DNA of 64,000 nt from Cellulosimicrobium cellulans (GTDB taxonomy: Bacteria; Actinomycetota; Actinomycetes; Actinomycetales; Cellulomonadaceae), in assembly GCF_016907755.1 (NCBI RefSeq), contig NZ_JAFBCN010000001.1:3906001-3970000 (forward strand). The letters run 5' to 3'. Numbering within the stretch: position 1 is the first letter of the stretch; each line of letters starts with the position of its first letter. Of this stretch, positions 18,192-26,407 are shown in pieces. Below the pieces are notes generated by a model that was given only the letters and a program-made list of their open reading frames with translations, was not told where the DNA came from and searched no databases. The translations under genes and the position numbers were made by a program.

Positions 18192-19523
18192 TCAGCCGCG
18201 ACGTCGACGACGTCGGCCGTGCGCGGAGACCGCGACCCCCGTCGGCAGGACGACGCGCGGGTCGAGGCGCCGCGGCACGCCCGCGAGGAAGAGCGCGAAC
18301 ACCGCGGGCCGACGCTGGGCGAGCTCGAGCCGGCCGCCGTCGGACGCCGCGAGGTCGCGCGCGAGCGCGAGCCCGAGGCCCGTCCCGGCCCCGGAGGTCA
18401 CCTCGCGCTCGAAGATGCGGGGGGCGAGGTCGTCGGGCACGCCCGCGCCCTCGTCCGACACCTCCGTGACGATCGCGCCGCTCGTGCCGGACGGGCGCGC
18501 GCGGACCGTCGTCGTCCCGCCGCCGTGCTTGAGCGAGTTCTCGATGAGCGTCGCCAGGACCTGCGCGAGCGCCCCGGGCGTCGCGAGCACCTGGTACTCC
18601 GCGGGGACGTCGACGACGAGCTCCCGGCCCGCCTTCGCGAACGTCGGGACCCACTCCTCCTCCTGCTGGTGCACGACGTCGAGCAGGCTGACGGCCTCCG
18701 TCGTCCCGCCCTGCGCGCGCCGCGACGAGGCCAGGAGGTCGTCGACGACCCCGACGAGGCGCTCGACCTGCTCGAGCGAGATCCGGGCCTCCTCCTGCAC
18801 GGCCGGGTCGTCCGACGCCATGGAGATCTCCTCGAGCCGCATGCTCAGCGCCGTGAGGGGCGTGCGGAGCTGGTGCGACGCGTCCGCGGCGAACTGGCGT
18901 TCCGCCGCGAGCCGGCCCGCGAGCCGGTCGGAGCTGCGCGCGAGCTCGGCCGCCACGAGGTCGATCTCCTCGACCCCCGACGGCTCGAGCCGTGGGCGCA
19001 CCTGTCCCGAGCCGAGCTGCTCGGCGGACGCCGCGAGGTAGACCAGAGGCGCGGAGATGCGGTTCGCCTGCCACACCGCCATCCCGATGCCCGCGGCGAA
19101 CGCGACGATGGCCGCGGCCACGACGAGCAGCACCACCTGCGCGGCCTGGATGTACGCGTCCCAGTAGGAGACGGTCAGCGTGACGAGCGCTCCCGACTCG
19201 GAGTGCAGCGGCTGCTCGATCCCCCGGCCGGTGATCTCCTCGCCGGCCGTGAGCACCGTGCCGTCGGGCAGGGTGACGTAGACCTGCGCCGGAGGGTCGC
19301 TCGCGCGGGGCTGCACCGCGTCCGTGATGACGTAGTCCGGGATCTCGTCGCCCGCGGCGAGGCGGGCGTCGATCGAGCGCGAGAGGCGCTCGACGCGCGA
19401 CGTGACGTCGTCGACCTCCCCCTGGAGCACGAACCGCGCGCCGTAGAAGGCCAGCGGGAACCCGAGGAGGATGACGGCGACGGCCACGGCCGCCACCGTC
19501 GCCTGCAGCATCCGACGCCGCAC
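18192..19523 (-). CDS. HisKA-type sensor histidine kinase
   Basis: 443 residues. TM1 (~6-30), an extracellular loop of ~105 residues, TM2 (~140-165), HAMP, then HisKA with ADASHQLRTPL (phosphorylated His ~215) and a HATPase domain with ATLIENSLKHGGG (N box), SDEGAGVPDD (G1) and GAGTGLGLALAR (G2). The response regulator gene ends 43 bp upstream on the same strand, so the pair is co-transcribed. The sensed signal is unknown; the extracellular domain shows no named fold to me. The GTG start at 19523 is kept; ATG at 19511 is an alternative. Confidence 0.92.
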   Translation of the reverse strand: MRRRMLQATVAAVAVAVILLGFPLAFYGARFVLQGEVDDVTSRVERLSRSIDARLAAGDEIPDYVITDAVQPRASDPPAQVYVTLPDGTVLTAGEEITGRGIEQPLHSESGALVTLTVSYWDAYIQAAQVVLLVVAAAIVAFAAGIGMAVWQANRISAPLVYLAASAEQLGSGQVRPRLEPSGVEEIDLVAAELARSSDRLAGRLAAERQFAADASHQLRTPLTALSMRLEEISMASDDPAVQEEARISLEQVERLVGVVDDLLASSRRAQGGTTEAVSLLDVVHQQEEEWVPTFAKAGRELVVDVPAEYQVLATPGALAQVLATLIENSLKHGGGTTTVRARPSGTSGAIVTEVSDEGAGVPDDLAPRIFEREVTSGAGTGLGLALARDLAASDGGRLELAQRRPAVFALFLAGVPRRLDPRVVLPTGVAVSAHGRRRRRRG

Positions 19524-19566
19524 GCTGCTCCTCGCTCCCGTGTCCTCGTCCCTCGGTCGGGGTCGG

Positions 19567-20250
19567 TCAGCTCTCGCCGGTCTCGAAGCGGAAGCCGAGA
19601 CCGCGGACGGTCGAGATGTAGCGCGGCGCGTTCGCGTCGTCGCCGAGCTTGCGGCGCAGCCACGACACGTGCATGTCGAGCGTCTTGGTCGAGCCGACCG
19701 GCTCGGAGCCCCACACGTCGCGCATGAGGGCGTCGCGCACGACGACCGAGCCCGCGCTCGCGACGAGCACGCGCAGCAGCTCGAACTCCTTGGTGGTCAG
19801 GTGCAGCTCCCGCTCGCCCTGGAAGGCGCGGTGCGCGGAGACGTCGATGCGCACGTCCTGCGCGGCGAGCTCCTCCTCGTCCACCTGCTCGCCGTGCGAG
19901 CGACGCAGGAGCGCCCGGACCCGGGCGAGCAGCTCCGCGAGGCGGAACGGCTTCGTGACGTAGTCGTCGGCACCGGCGTCCAGACCCACGACGAGGTCCA
20001 CCTCGTCGGCCCGGGCGGTGAGCACGAGCACCGGGGTGGTGAGACCCTTGTGCCGGATCTCGCGCGCGACGTCGAGGCCGTCCATGTCCGGAAGGCCCAG
20101 ATCGAGCACCACGATGTCCGCACCGCTCGCGGAGTCGATCGCCCCTTGACCAGTTCCTTGGACGACGACGTTGTAACCCTCACGTGTCAGTGCGCGCGCC
20201 AAAGGTTCGGCAATCGCCGGGTCGTCCTCCGCTAGCAGTACGTGGGTCAT
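19567..20250 (-). CDS. OmpR/PhoB-family response regulator
   Basis: 227 residues. Receiver domain with LLAEDDPAI acidic pair, phospho-acceptor in VVLDLGLPDMDG (~51), LTARADE and the VTKPF lysine (~101). The C-terminal winged helix (~135-225) has LHLTTKEFELLRVL, DMHVSWLRRKLGDD and YISTVRGLGFRF. It is first in an operon with the kinase gene at 18192-19523 and divergent from a NarL-type system. A TAGCAT box (20257-20262) ends exactly 6 nt from the ATG, predicting a leaderless transcript. Target genes are unknown. Confidence 0.95.
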   Translation of the reverse strand: MTHVLLAEDDPAIAEPLARALTREGYNVVVQGTGQGAIDSASGADIVVLDLGLPDMDGLDVAREIRHKGLTTPVLVLTARADEVDLVVGLDAGADDYVTKPFRLAELLARVRALLRRSHGEQVDEEELAAQDVRIDVSAHRAFQGERELHLTTKEFELLRVLVASAGSVVVRDALMRDVWGSEPVGSTKTLDMHVSWLRRKLGDDANAPRYISTVRGLGFRFETGES

Positions 20251-20355
20251 TCGCTCATGCTAGGGCATCCGTACGACTTCGGTCCCATCGTGTCTCGTGA
20301 ACTCTGCGACCCTGGTCGGACGCCCCGTCGCCGCCCTCTGCCTAGGCTGGAACGC

Positions 20356-21924
20356 ATGGGATGGTACGAGCGGCTCGGGCAGTGGTCCGACGAGCACCGG
20401 TTCGGTGTGGACCTCACCGTCACGCTCGTCCTCGCGGTCGTGTTCGTGCCCGCGTCCGCGGCCTTCACGTCGATGGGCGCGAGCGGTACCGGCACGAGCG
20501 GCGGCTGGGCCGCGTTCTGGGCGCTGCTGCTCCTCGCCCCGCTGCCCTGGCGCCGGTCCCGTCCGCTCGTGTCGGCGATCACGGTGTACTCGGTCGCGCT
20601 CGTGCACCTGCTGGCCGGCTACCTCGTGATCTTCCCCGCCGACTTCGCGGTGCTCGTCGCGCTCTACTCCGTGACGGTCTACGGGCCGCGCTGGGCGCAC
20701 CGGACGGCCATCGTGTCCTCGCTCGTGGGCGCGGTCGTCCTCGGGGTGGCGCTCGGCCTGCTGTCCGGTCGGCTCACCGACCTCGCGACGATGGTCTTCT
20801 TCACGTCCGCGTTCGGCGGCATGACCTTCCTCGCGGTCTGGGCGTTCGGCCTCGTGCGCCGCTCCCGGCGCGAGACGATCGCCGCGCTCGTCGACCGCGC
20901 GGAACGGCTCGAGGTCGAGCGCGACCAGCAGGCGCAGATCGCGACCGCCGCCGAGCGGGCCCGCATCGCGCGCGAGATGCACGACATCGTCGCGCACTCC
21001 CTCTCCATCGTCATCGCCCAGGCCGACGGCGGCCGGTACGCCGCCGCGCACGACCCCGACGCCGCGACGCGCGCGCTCGCGACCGTGTCCGAGACGGGCC
21101 GCACCGCGCTGGCGGACATGCGCCGGCTCCTCGGCGTGCTCCGGTCGGAGCCGCCGCGCGTCGTCGTGCCGCCGGGCTCCGGAGTCGGGCCGTCCGGGAC
21201 GCTCACGCTGCCGTCCGGACGCGGCCCGGCCGGGACGCCGCCCAGCGGCTCGCCCTACGGGCCCGCCGCACCCGGGCACCCGGCGTCCGCGACGGGCGCG
21301 ACGGCGGCGCTCGAGCGCGCCCCCCAGCCGGACACGGCCGACCTCGAGACGCTCGTCGCGCAGGTGCGCGACAGCGGCATGCGCGTGTCGTTCGTCCGCG
21401 TCGGCCAGGCCCGGCCGCTCCCGCCCGGGGCCGGGCTCACCGTCTACCGCGTGTGCCAGGAGGCCCTGACCAACGTGCTCAAGCACGCCGGACCCGACCC
21501 GGAGGTCACCGTCGTCGTGCGCTGGGGCGCGGCCACCCTGGACCTCGAGGTCGAGGACGACGGGCGCGGCGCGTCGGCCTCCGCCGCGGCGCGGCAGGAC
21601 GCCCGGCCCGGCGGCTACGGCGTGCTGGGCATGCGCGAGCGGGCCGCGCTCTTCGGCGGGTCCGTGCAGGTGGGGCCCCGCGCCGGCGGCGGCTTCCGCG
21701 TGCACCTGCGCATCCCCGTGCCCGCCCTGCCGGGCACCGCCCCCGGGCCGGGCGCCTTCCCCCAGCCCTCGGGCCAGGTGGCCCCCGCACCCGCGCCCGC
21801 GCCGTCGGGCAGGATGGGCCCGGGCCGCCCGGCCGCCGCGACGGCCCCGCCCCCACCGCCACCACCGGTCGCGCACGGCTCCTCGCAGACCGCACCCGAC
21901 CGACCGACCGACAGGACACCATGA
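20356..21924 (+). CDS. HisKA_3 (NarL-type) sensor histidine kinase
   Basis: 522 residues. Four to five N-terminal membrane helices (~25-150) with almost no extracellular domain, then a cytoplasmic HisKA_3 with AREMHDIVAHSL (phospho-His 209) and a HATPase domain with CQEALTNVLKHAG and YGVLGMRERAALFGG. Two oddities: a ~60-residue Gly/Pro/Ser-rich insert (~270-330) between the dimerisation and ATPase domains, and a ~65-residue Pro/Ala tail. The ATG was chosen because it begins the conserved MGWYERL and lies 7 nt after TAGGCT. Its stop overlaps the response regulator start (ATGA). Similar kinases sense membrane state or envelope stress; a role controlling the ABC exporter downstream is plausible. 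Confidence 0.92.
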   Translation: MGWYERLGQWSDEHRFGVDLTVTLVLAVVFVPASAAFTSMGASGTGTSGGWAAFWALLLLAPLPWRRSRPLVSAITVYSVALVHLLAGYLVIFPADFAVLVALYSVTVYGPRWAHRTAIVSSLVGAVVLGVALGLLSGRLTDLATMVFFTSAFGGMTFLAVWAFGLVRRSRRETIAALVDRAERLEVERDQQAQIATAAERARIAREMHDIVAHSLSIVIAQADGGRYAAAHDPDAATRALATVSETGRTALADMRRLLGVLRSEPPRVVVPPGSGVGPSGTLTLPSGRGPAGTPPSGSPYGPAAPGHPASATGATAALERAPQPDTADLETLVAQVRDSGMRVSFVRVGQARPLPPGAGLTVYRVCQEALTNVLKHAGPDPEVTVVVRWGAATLDLEVEDDGRGASASAAARQDARPGGYGVLGMRERAALFGGSVQVGPRAGGGFRVHLRIPVPALPGTAPGPGAFPQPSGQVAPAPAPAPSGRMGPGRPAAATAPPPPPPPVAHGSSQTAPDRPTDRTP

Positions 21925-22664
21925 CCGACGCCTTCCCCGTCCCCGACGGGGCGTACGCCGCAGACCCGCTCGCGCCCCTCGAGCCCGTGCGCATCGCGCT
22001 CGTCGACGACCAGCAGCTCGTGCGCGCGGGCTTCCGCATGGTCATCGACTCGCAGCCGGACCTCACCGTCGCGGTCGAGGCGGGCGACGGCCTGCAGGCG
22101 CTGCGCCTCCTCGCGGACCACCCGGTCGACGTCGTGCTCATGGACGTCCGCATGCCGCACCTCGACGGGCTCCAGACGACGGCCCGGCTCACCGCCGCCG
22201 CGGCCGACGGCGGGCACGCCCCCAAGGTCATCGTGCTGACCACGTTCGACCTCGACGAGTACGTGCTCGAGGCCATCCGCTCCGGCGCGAGCGGCTTCCT
22301 GCTCAAGGACGCCCCGCCCGAGGAGATGCTCGCCGCGATCCGCACGGTGCACCGCGGCGACGCCGTCATCGCGCCGTCGTCCACGCGGCGCCTGCTCGAG
22401 CACCTGGTGACGGCCCTGCCCGCCGAGCAGACCGACGACTCCCCCGCGCACGCCGCCGTCGAGGGCCTCACCGAGCGCGAGCGCGAGGTGCTCGTGCTCA
22501 TGGCGCGCGGCCGGTCCAACACCGAGATCGCCGGCGACCTGTTCGTCGCGGAGGCGACGGTCAAGACGCACGTCGGGCGCATCCTCGCCAAGCTCGGCGC
22601 GCGCGACCGCGTGCAGGCCGTCGTCACGGCCTACGAGGCGGGACTGGTCCGCCCGGGCTCCTGA
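21921..22664 (+). CDS. NarL/LuxR-family response regulator
   Basis: 247 residues. Receiver domain (~27-145) with LVDDQQLVRAGF, phospho-acceptor VVLMDVRMPHLDG (~74), and LLKDAPPEE lysine. C-terminal LuxR helix-turn-helix (~185-245) with LTEREREVLVLMARGRSNTEIA and EATVKTHVGRILAKL. It is coupled to the kinase gene by a 4-bp overlap. A perfect hairpin follows the stop. The next genes, in the same direction, are an ABC exporter, the usual target of such pairs, but no operator is recognisable. Confidence 0.95.
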   Translation: MTDAFPVPDGAYAADPLAPLEPVRIALVDDQQLVRAGFRMVIDSQPDLTVAVEAGDGLQALRLLADHPVDVVLMDVRMPHLDGLQTTARLTAAAADGGHAPKVIVLTTFDLDEYVLEAIRSGASGFLLKDAPPEEMLAAIRTVHRGDAVIAPSSTRRLLEHLVTALPAEQTDDSPAHAAVEGLTEREREVLVLMARGRSNTEIAGDLFVAEATVKTHVGRILAKLGARDRVQAVVTAYEAGLVRPGS

Positions 22665-22677
22665 CCCTCCGCCCGCC

Positions 22678-22717
22678 GACGGCGCCCCACGAGTCCCCGG
22701 ACCCGTGGGGCGCCGTC
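22678..22717 (+). terminator. Terminator after the NarL-type system
   Basis: Perfect 14-bp arms GACGGCGCCCCACG / CGTGGGGCGCCGTC with a 12-nt loop, 14 nt after the response regulator stop. A short GTGTC run follows instead of a U-tract. Confidence 0.75.
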
Positions 22718-22911
22718 GTGTCAGCCCTCGGCGCGGCGCGGGTACGACCACGGGATGACCCGGCTCCCGTGCAGGACCCGACCCTCGCCGGACGCGGCCG
22801 GGCGGGGCCGGTCCGTAGCGTCGTCCACGATCCCGGCGCACGCCTCCGACCTGGTCGGCGAGAGCGCGCGACGGACCCGACGACGACCCTCGAACGTACC
22901 CTGGAGATGCC

Positions 22912-23736
22912 GTGGACACGACCGTGTACCGCCCCACCGACCCCGCCCCCGCCGGCCCGCCCGCGGTCCGGGCCCGCTCGCTGCGCAAGACCTACGGCAC
23001 GGGCGAGGCGGCGGTGCACGCGCTCGACGGCGTGGACGTGGACTTCGAGCGCGGCCACTTCACGGCCATCATGGGCCCGTCGGGCTCGGGCAAGTCGACG
23101 CTCATGCACCTGCTCGCGGGGCTCGACACCGCGACGAGCGGCCACACCTTCATCGGCGACACCGAGGTCACCGGCCTGAACGACAACGCGCTCACGCAGC
23201 TGCGCCGCGACCGGGTGGGCTTCGTGTTCCAGTCGTTCAACCTGCTGCCCATGTTCACGGCGGAGCAGAACATCACGCTGCCCGTCGAGCTCGCGAACGG
23301 CAAGGTCGACCGCGAGTGGTTCGACACGCTCGTGCGCACGCTCGGCCTCGAGGCCCGCCTGAGCCACCGCCCGAGCGAGCTCTCCGGCGGGCAGCAGCAG
23401 CGCGTCGCCATCGCGCGCGCCCTCATCGCCGGGCCGGAGGTCGTGTTCGCCGACGAGCCGACGGGCAACCTCGACTCGCGCTCGGGCGCGGAGGTGCTGA
23501 GCTTCCTGCGCCGGTCGGTCCGTGAGCTCGGGCGCACGATCATCATGGTCACGCACGACCCGACGGCCGCCGCGTACGCGGACCGCGTCGTGCTCATCGC
23601 CGACGGGCGCATCGCGGGCGACATCACCGACCCGACGCCCGAGTCGGTGCTGGCCGGGCTCGACGCGCTGCGCACGCTCGAGGCTCCGGGTGCCGACGGC
23701 TCCGCCCCGACCGCGTCGCAGGCGGTGCGCGCCTGA
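22912..23736 (+). CDS. ABC transporter ATP-binding protein (MacB/LolD type)
   Basis: 274 residues from a GTG. Complete nucleotide-binding domain: Walker A GPSGSGKST (~60), Q-loop VFQSFNLLP (~105), signature LSGGQQQRVAIARAL (~160), Walker B VVFADEPTGNLD (~182) and switch VTHD (~215). The FQSFNLLP/EPTGNLD wording is that of the MacB/LolD/FtsE family, which drives FtsX-type permeases. Its stop overlaps the permease start by 1 bp (TGATG). A TACCCT box ends 9 nt before the GTG, with GGAG in the spacer. Substrate is unknown; peptide antibiotic export or lipoprotein handling are usual jobs. Confidence 0.95.
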   Translation: MDTTVYRPTDPAPAGPPAVRARSLRKTYGTGEAAVHALDGVDVDFERGHFTAIMGPSGSGKSTLMHLLAGLDTATSGHTFIGDTEVTGLNDNALTQLRRDRVGFVFQSFNLLPMFTAEQNITLPVELANGKVDREWFDTLVRTLGLEARLSHRPSELSGGQQQRVAIARALIAGPEVVFADEPTGNLDSRSGAEVLSFLRRSVRELGRTIIMVTHDPTAAAYADRVVLIADGRIAGDITDPTPESVLAGLDALRTLEAPGADGSAPTASQAVRA

Positions 23737-26294
23737 TGCTCCGCCTCACCCTGGCGCAGATGCGCCGCAGCATCGGCCGCCTCGTCGCGGCCGGCGTCGC
23801 GATCGTCATCGGGACGGCGTTCGTCACGGCGACCCTGATCGCGGGCAACGTCATCACCCAGACCACGAACGACTCGATCGCCGCGCAGTTCGCGGACGCG
23901 GACCTCGTCGTCTCCGCGCCGAGCGACCTCACGGCGTCCGACGTCGACGCCCTGCGCTCCGTCGCCGGCGTCGACGCGGTGGACGCGGTCCAGTTCACCT
24001 ACCTCGACCTGTCGCACGGCGCGAAGCGCGTGTTCCAGCTCGGCGTCCCCGCACCCTCCGACCCGCGCTTCGAGGCGCTCGAGGTCGTGGAGGGGTCGAT
24101 GCCGACGGCGTCCGGACAGGTCTCGCTGCCGACCGCCGTGGCCGAGCGCCTGGGCGTCGGCATCGGCGACACCGTCGCGAGCTCGCGCAACGTGTGGGAC
24201 GCGTCCGCGCCCGACGGCGGCGCGTACGAGGAGGTCCGCGACGAGCTGACCGTCGTCGGGACGACCGACGACCCCTACGGCGCGTACGCCCAGATGGGCG
24301 GGGCCGTCGTCGTGACGGCGGAGGACGTGGCCGCGTGGGAGGCCGCGCAGGCGAGCCCCGACGACGCGGAGCGCCTGTACTCCGCGGCGATGGTCGGCCT
24401 CGCGCCGGGCACCGACCTCGAGACGGCGCGCGCCGACCTCGTCGCCGCGTCGCCGGACGAGGCCGAGGCCGTCACCCCCGCCGAGCACGCCCAGGCGCAG
24501 GCCCAGAAGATGACCGGCGGCCAGGACGTCTTCACGTACGTGATCCTCGGCTTCGCGGCCGTGGCCCTGCTCGTCGCGGCGCTCGTCATCGCGAACACGT
24601 TCCAGGTGCTCGTCGCGCAGCGCACGCGCACCCTGGCCCTCCTGCGCGCCGTCGGCGCGAACCGGTCGCAGCTCGCCCGGTCGGTCCTGTCCGAGGCGAC
24701 GATCCTCGGCGTCCTGTCCTCCGTGGGCGGCATCCTGCTCGGCTGCCTGCTCACGCAGGTCGCGCTCCTCGTGGCCCGCGGGGCGGACCTGGGCGTGCCG
24801 ATCCCGGCGACCATCACCGTGACGCCCGCGGTCGTGCTCGTCCCGCTGCTCGTCGGCACGCTCGTCACGGTCGTCGCGTCGTTCGCCCCCGCGCGCGCCG
24901 CCACGCGCGTCGCGCCGCTCGAGGCGCTGCGCCCTGCCGACGCGCCGAGCCTCACGCGCGGCGGGGGCCGCGTGCGCCTCGTGATCGCGACCCTGCTCAC
25001 CCTCGGAGGGCTCGCCGTCCTCGGCGGCGGCATCTGGCTCGGCAGCTCCGGCAGCCCCGAGATCGGTCTCCTCGCGGGGGTCGCGGGCGGCGCCCTGTCG
25101 TTCGTCGGCGTCCTCGTCGGCGCCGTGTACTGGCTGCCGGGCGTCGTGTCGTTCGTCGGTCGGCTGCTCGCCGGCACCGGGTCGACGGCGCGGCTCGCCA
25201 CCGCGAACACCCTGCGCAACCCGCGCCGCACCACGGCGACCAGCACCGCGCTGCTCATCGGCGTCACGCTCGTCGCGATGATGTCGACCGGCGCCGCGAG
25301 CGCCCGCACGTCGCTCGACGCGGCGCTCGACGACCAGTACCCGGTCGACGTCCTCGTCGCGACCGACGCCTACGGGTCGACCGAGGACGCGGTGCCGAGC
25401 GACGTGGTGCGCGCCGTCTCGGGGACCGAGGGCGTCTCGCGCGTCGTCGAGCTCTCCGCGGCGACGGTCACGCTGCTCGACGGCGCCGAGATCACGATGC
25501 ACGGGGTGGACCCGGACCAGGCGCGCGCCGTCGTGCGCTCGCCCGACGTGCTCGCGGCGTTCGCCCCGGGCACGGTCATGGTCCCCGAGGGCGACGCGAA
25601 GGCCTGGGACGTCACCGAGGGTGACACGCTGGAGCTCACCGGGCCGGACGGGGCGACCCTCGACGTGACGGCCCACGTCGGGGCCATCGGGGACGGCTGG
25701 CTCCTCGACGCGGACGACGCGAGGACCCTGGCCCCGGACGCCCTCGTGTCCCGGCTGTGGGTCGGGCTCGACGACGCCGGCGACGCGACGCAGGTCGTGC
25801 CGGCGATCCAGGACGCGATCGTCGAGTCGGACACGCCCGTCGAGGTGGCCGGCATCGCCGTCGAGCGTGCGGCCATGCAGAGCGTCATCGACACGATCCT
25901 CGGGGTCATCGTGGGCCTGCTCGCCGTCGCCGTCGTCATCGCGCTCATCGGCGTGGCGAACACGCTGTCGCTCTCGGTCATCGAGCGGCGACGCGAGTCG
26001 GCGACGCTCCGCGCGATCGGCCTCAGCCGCGCCCAGCTGCGGTGGATGCTCGCGCTCGAGGGCATGCTCATCGCGGGCGTGGGCGCGGTCCTCGGCATCG
26101 TGCTGGGCGTCCTGTACGGCTGGGCGGGTGCGGCGACGGCGCTGAGCGTCATGGGCGACGTGTCGCTCGCGGTGCCGTGGCGGGACGTCGCGCTCGTGCT
26201 CGTCGTCGCGCTCGTGGCGGGGCTCGTGGCGTCCGTCGTGCCCGGCCGGACGGCCGCCCGCACGTCGCCCGTCGCGGCGCTCGCCGTGGACTGA
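23736..26294 (+). CDS. FtsX-type ABC transporter permease
   Basis: 852 residues with two FtsX domains. TM1 at ~15-38 is followed by a large extracellular domain (~40-260), three helices (~265-400), an intervening pair (~420-475), a second extracellular domain (~500-715) and three C-terminal helices (~725-845). Segments LLRAVGANRSQL and LRAIGLSRAQLRWMLALEG are the duplicated FtsX signatures. It pairs with the adjacent ATPase as an exporter or mechanotransmitter-type transporter. This 8-10 helix, ~850-residue form is standard in actinobacteria next to NarL systems. A perfect 18-bp hairpin follows. Confidence 0.93.
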   Translation: MLRLTLAQMRRSIGRLVAAGVAIVIGTAFVTATLIAGNVITQTTNDSIAAQFADADLVVSAPSDLTASDVDALRSVAGVDAVDAVQFTYLDLSHGAKRVFQLGVPAPSDPRFEALEVVEGSMPTASGQVSLPTAVAERLGVGIGDTVASSRNVWDASAPDGGAYEEVRDELTVVGTTDDPYGAYAQMGGAVVVTAEDVAAWEAAQASPDDAERLYSAAMVGLAPGTDLETARADLVAASPDEAEAVTPAEHAQAQAQKMTGGQDVFTYVILGFAAVALLVAALVIANTFQVLVAQRTRTLALLRAVGANRSQLARSVLSEATILGVLSSVGGILLGCLLTQVALLVARGADLGVPIPATITVTPAVVLVPLLVGTLVTVVASFAPARAATRVAPLEALRPADAPSLTRGGGRVRLVIATLLTLGGLAVLGGGIWLGSSGSPEIGLLAGVAGGALSFVGVLVGAVYWLPGVVSFVGRLLAGTGSTARLATANTLRNPRRTTATSTALLIGVTLVAMMSTGAASARTSLDAALDDQYPVDVLVATDAYGSTEDAVPSDVVRAVSGTEGVSRVVELSAATVTLLDGAEITMHGVDPDQARAVVRSPDVLAAFAPGTVMVPEGDAKAWDVTEGDTLELTGPDGATLDVTAHVGAIGDGWLLDADDARTLAPDALVSRLWVGLDDAGDATQVVPAIQDAIVESDTPVEVAGIAVERAAMQSVIDTILGVIVGLLAVAVVIALIGVANTLSLSVIERRRESATLRAIGLSRAQLRWMLALEGMLIAGVGAVLGIVLGVLYGWAGAATALSVMGDVSLAVPWRDVALVLVVALVAGLVASVVPGRTAARTSPVAALAVD

Positions 26295-26323
26295 GCCGCG
26301 GCTCGCCGGGCCAGACGGTCGAC

Positions 26324-26363
26324 GCGCGCCCCTGTGGACGGACCTCCGTCCACAGGGGCGCGC
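26324..26363 (+). terminator. Strong terminator after the ABC exporter
   Basis: Perfect 18-bp stem (GCGCGCCCCTGTGGACGG and its complement) with loop ACCT, 29 nt after the permease stop. It isolates the exporter from the EccC-like gene. Confidence 0.8.
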
Positions 26364-26407
26364 TCGTTCCCCGGCGGGGAGGCCGCGCCGTCGGGCACCA
26401 TCGGCGC

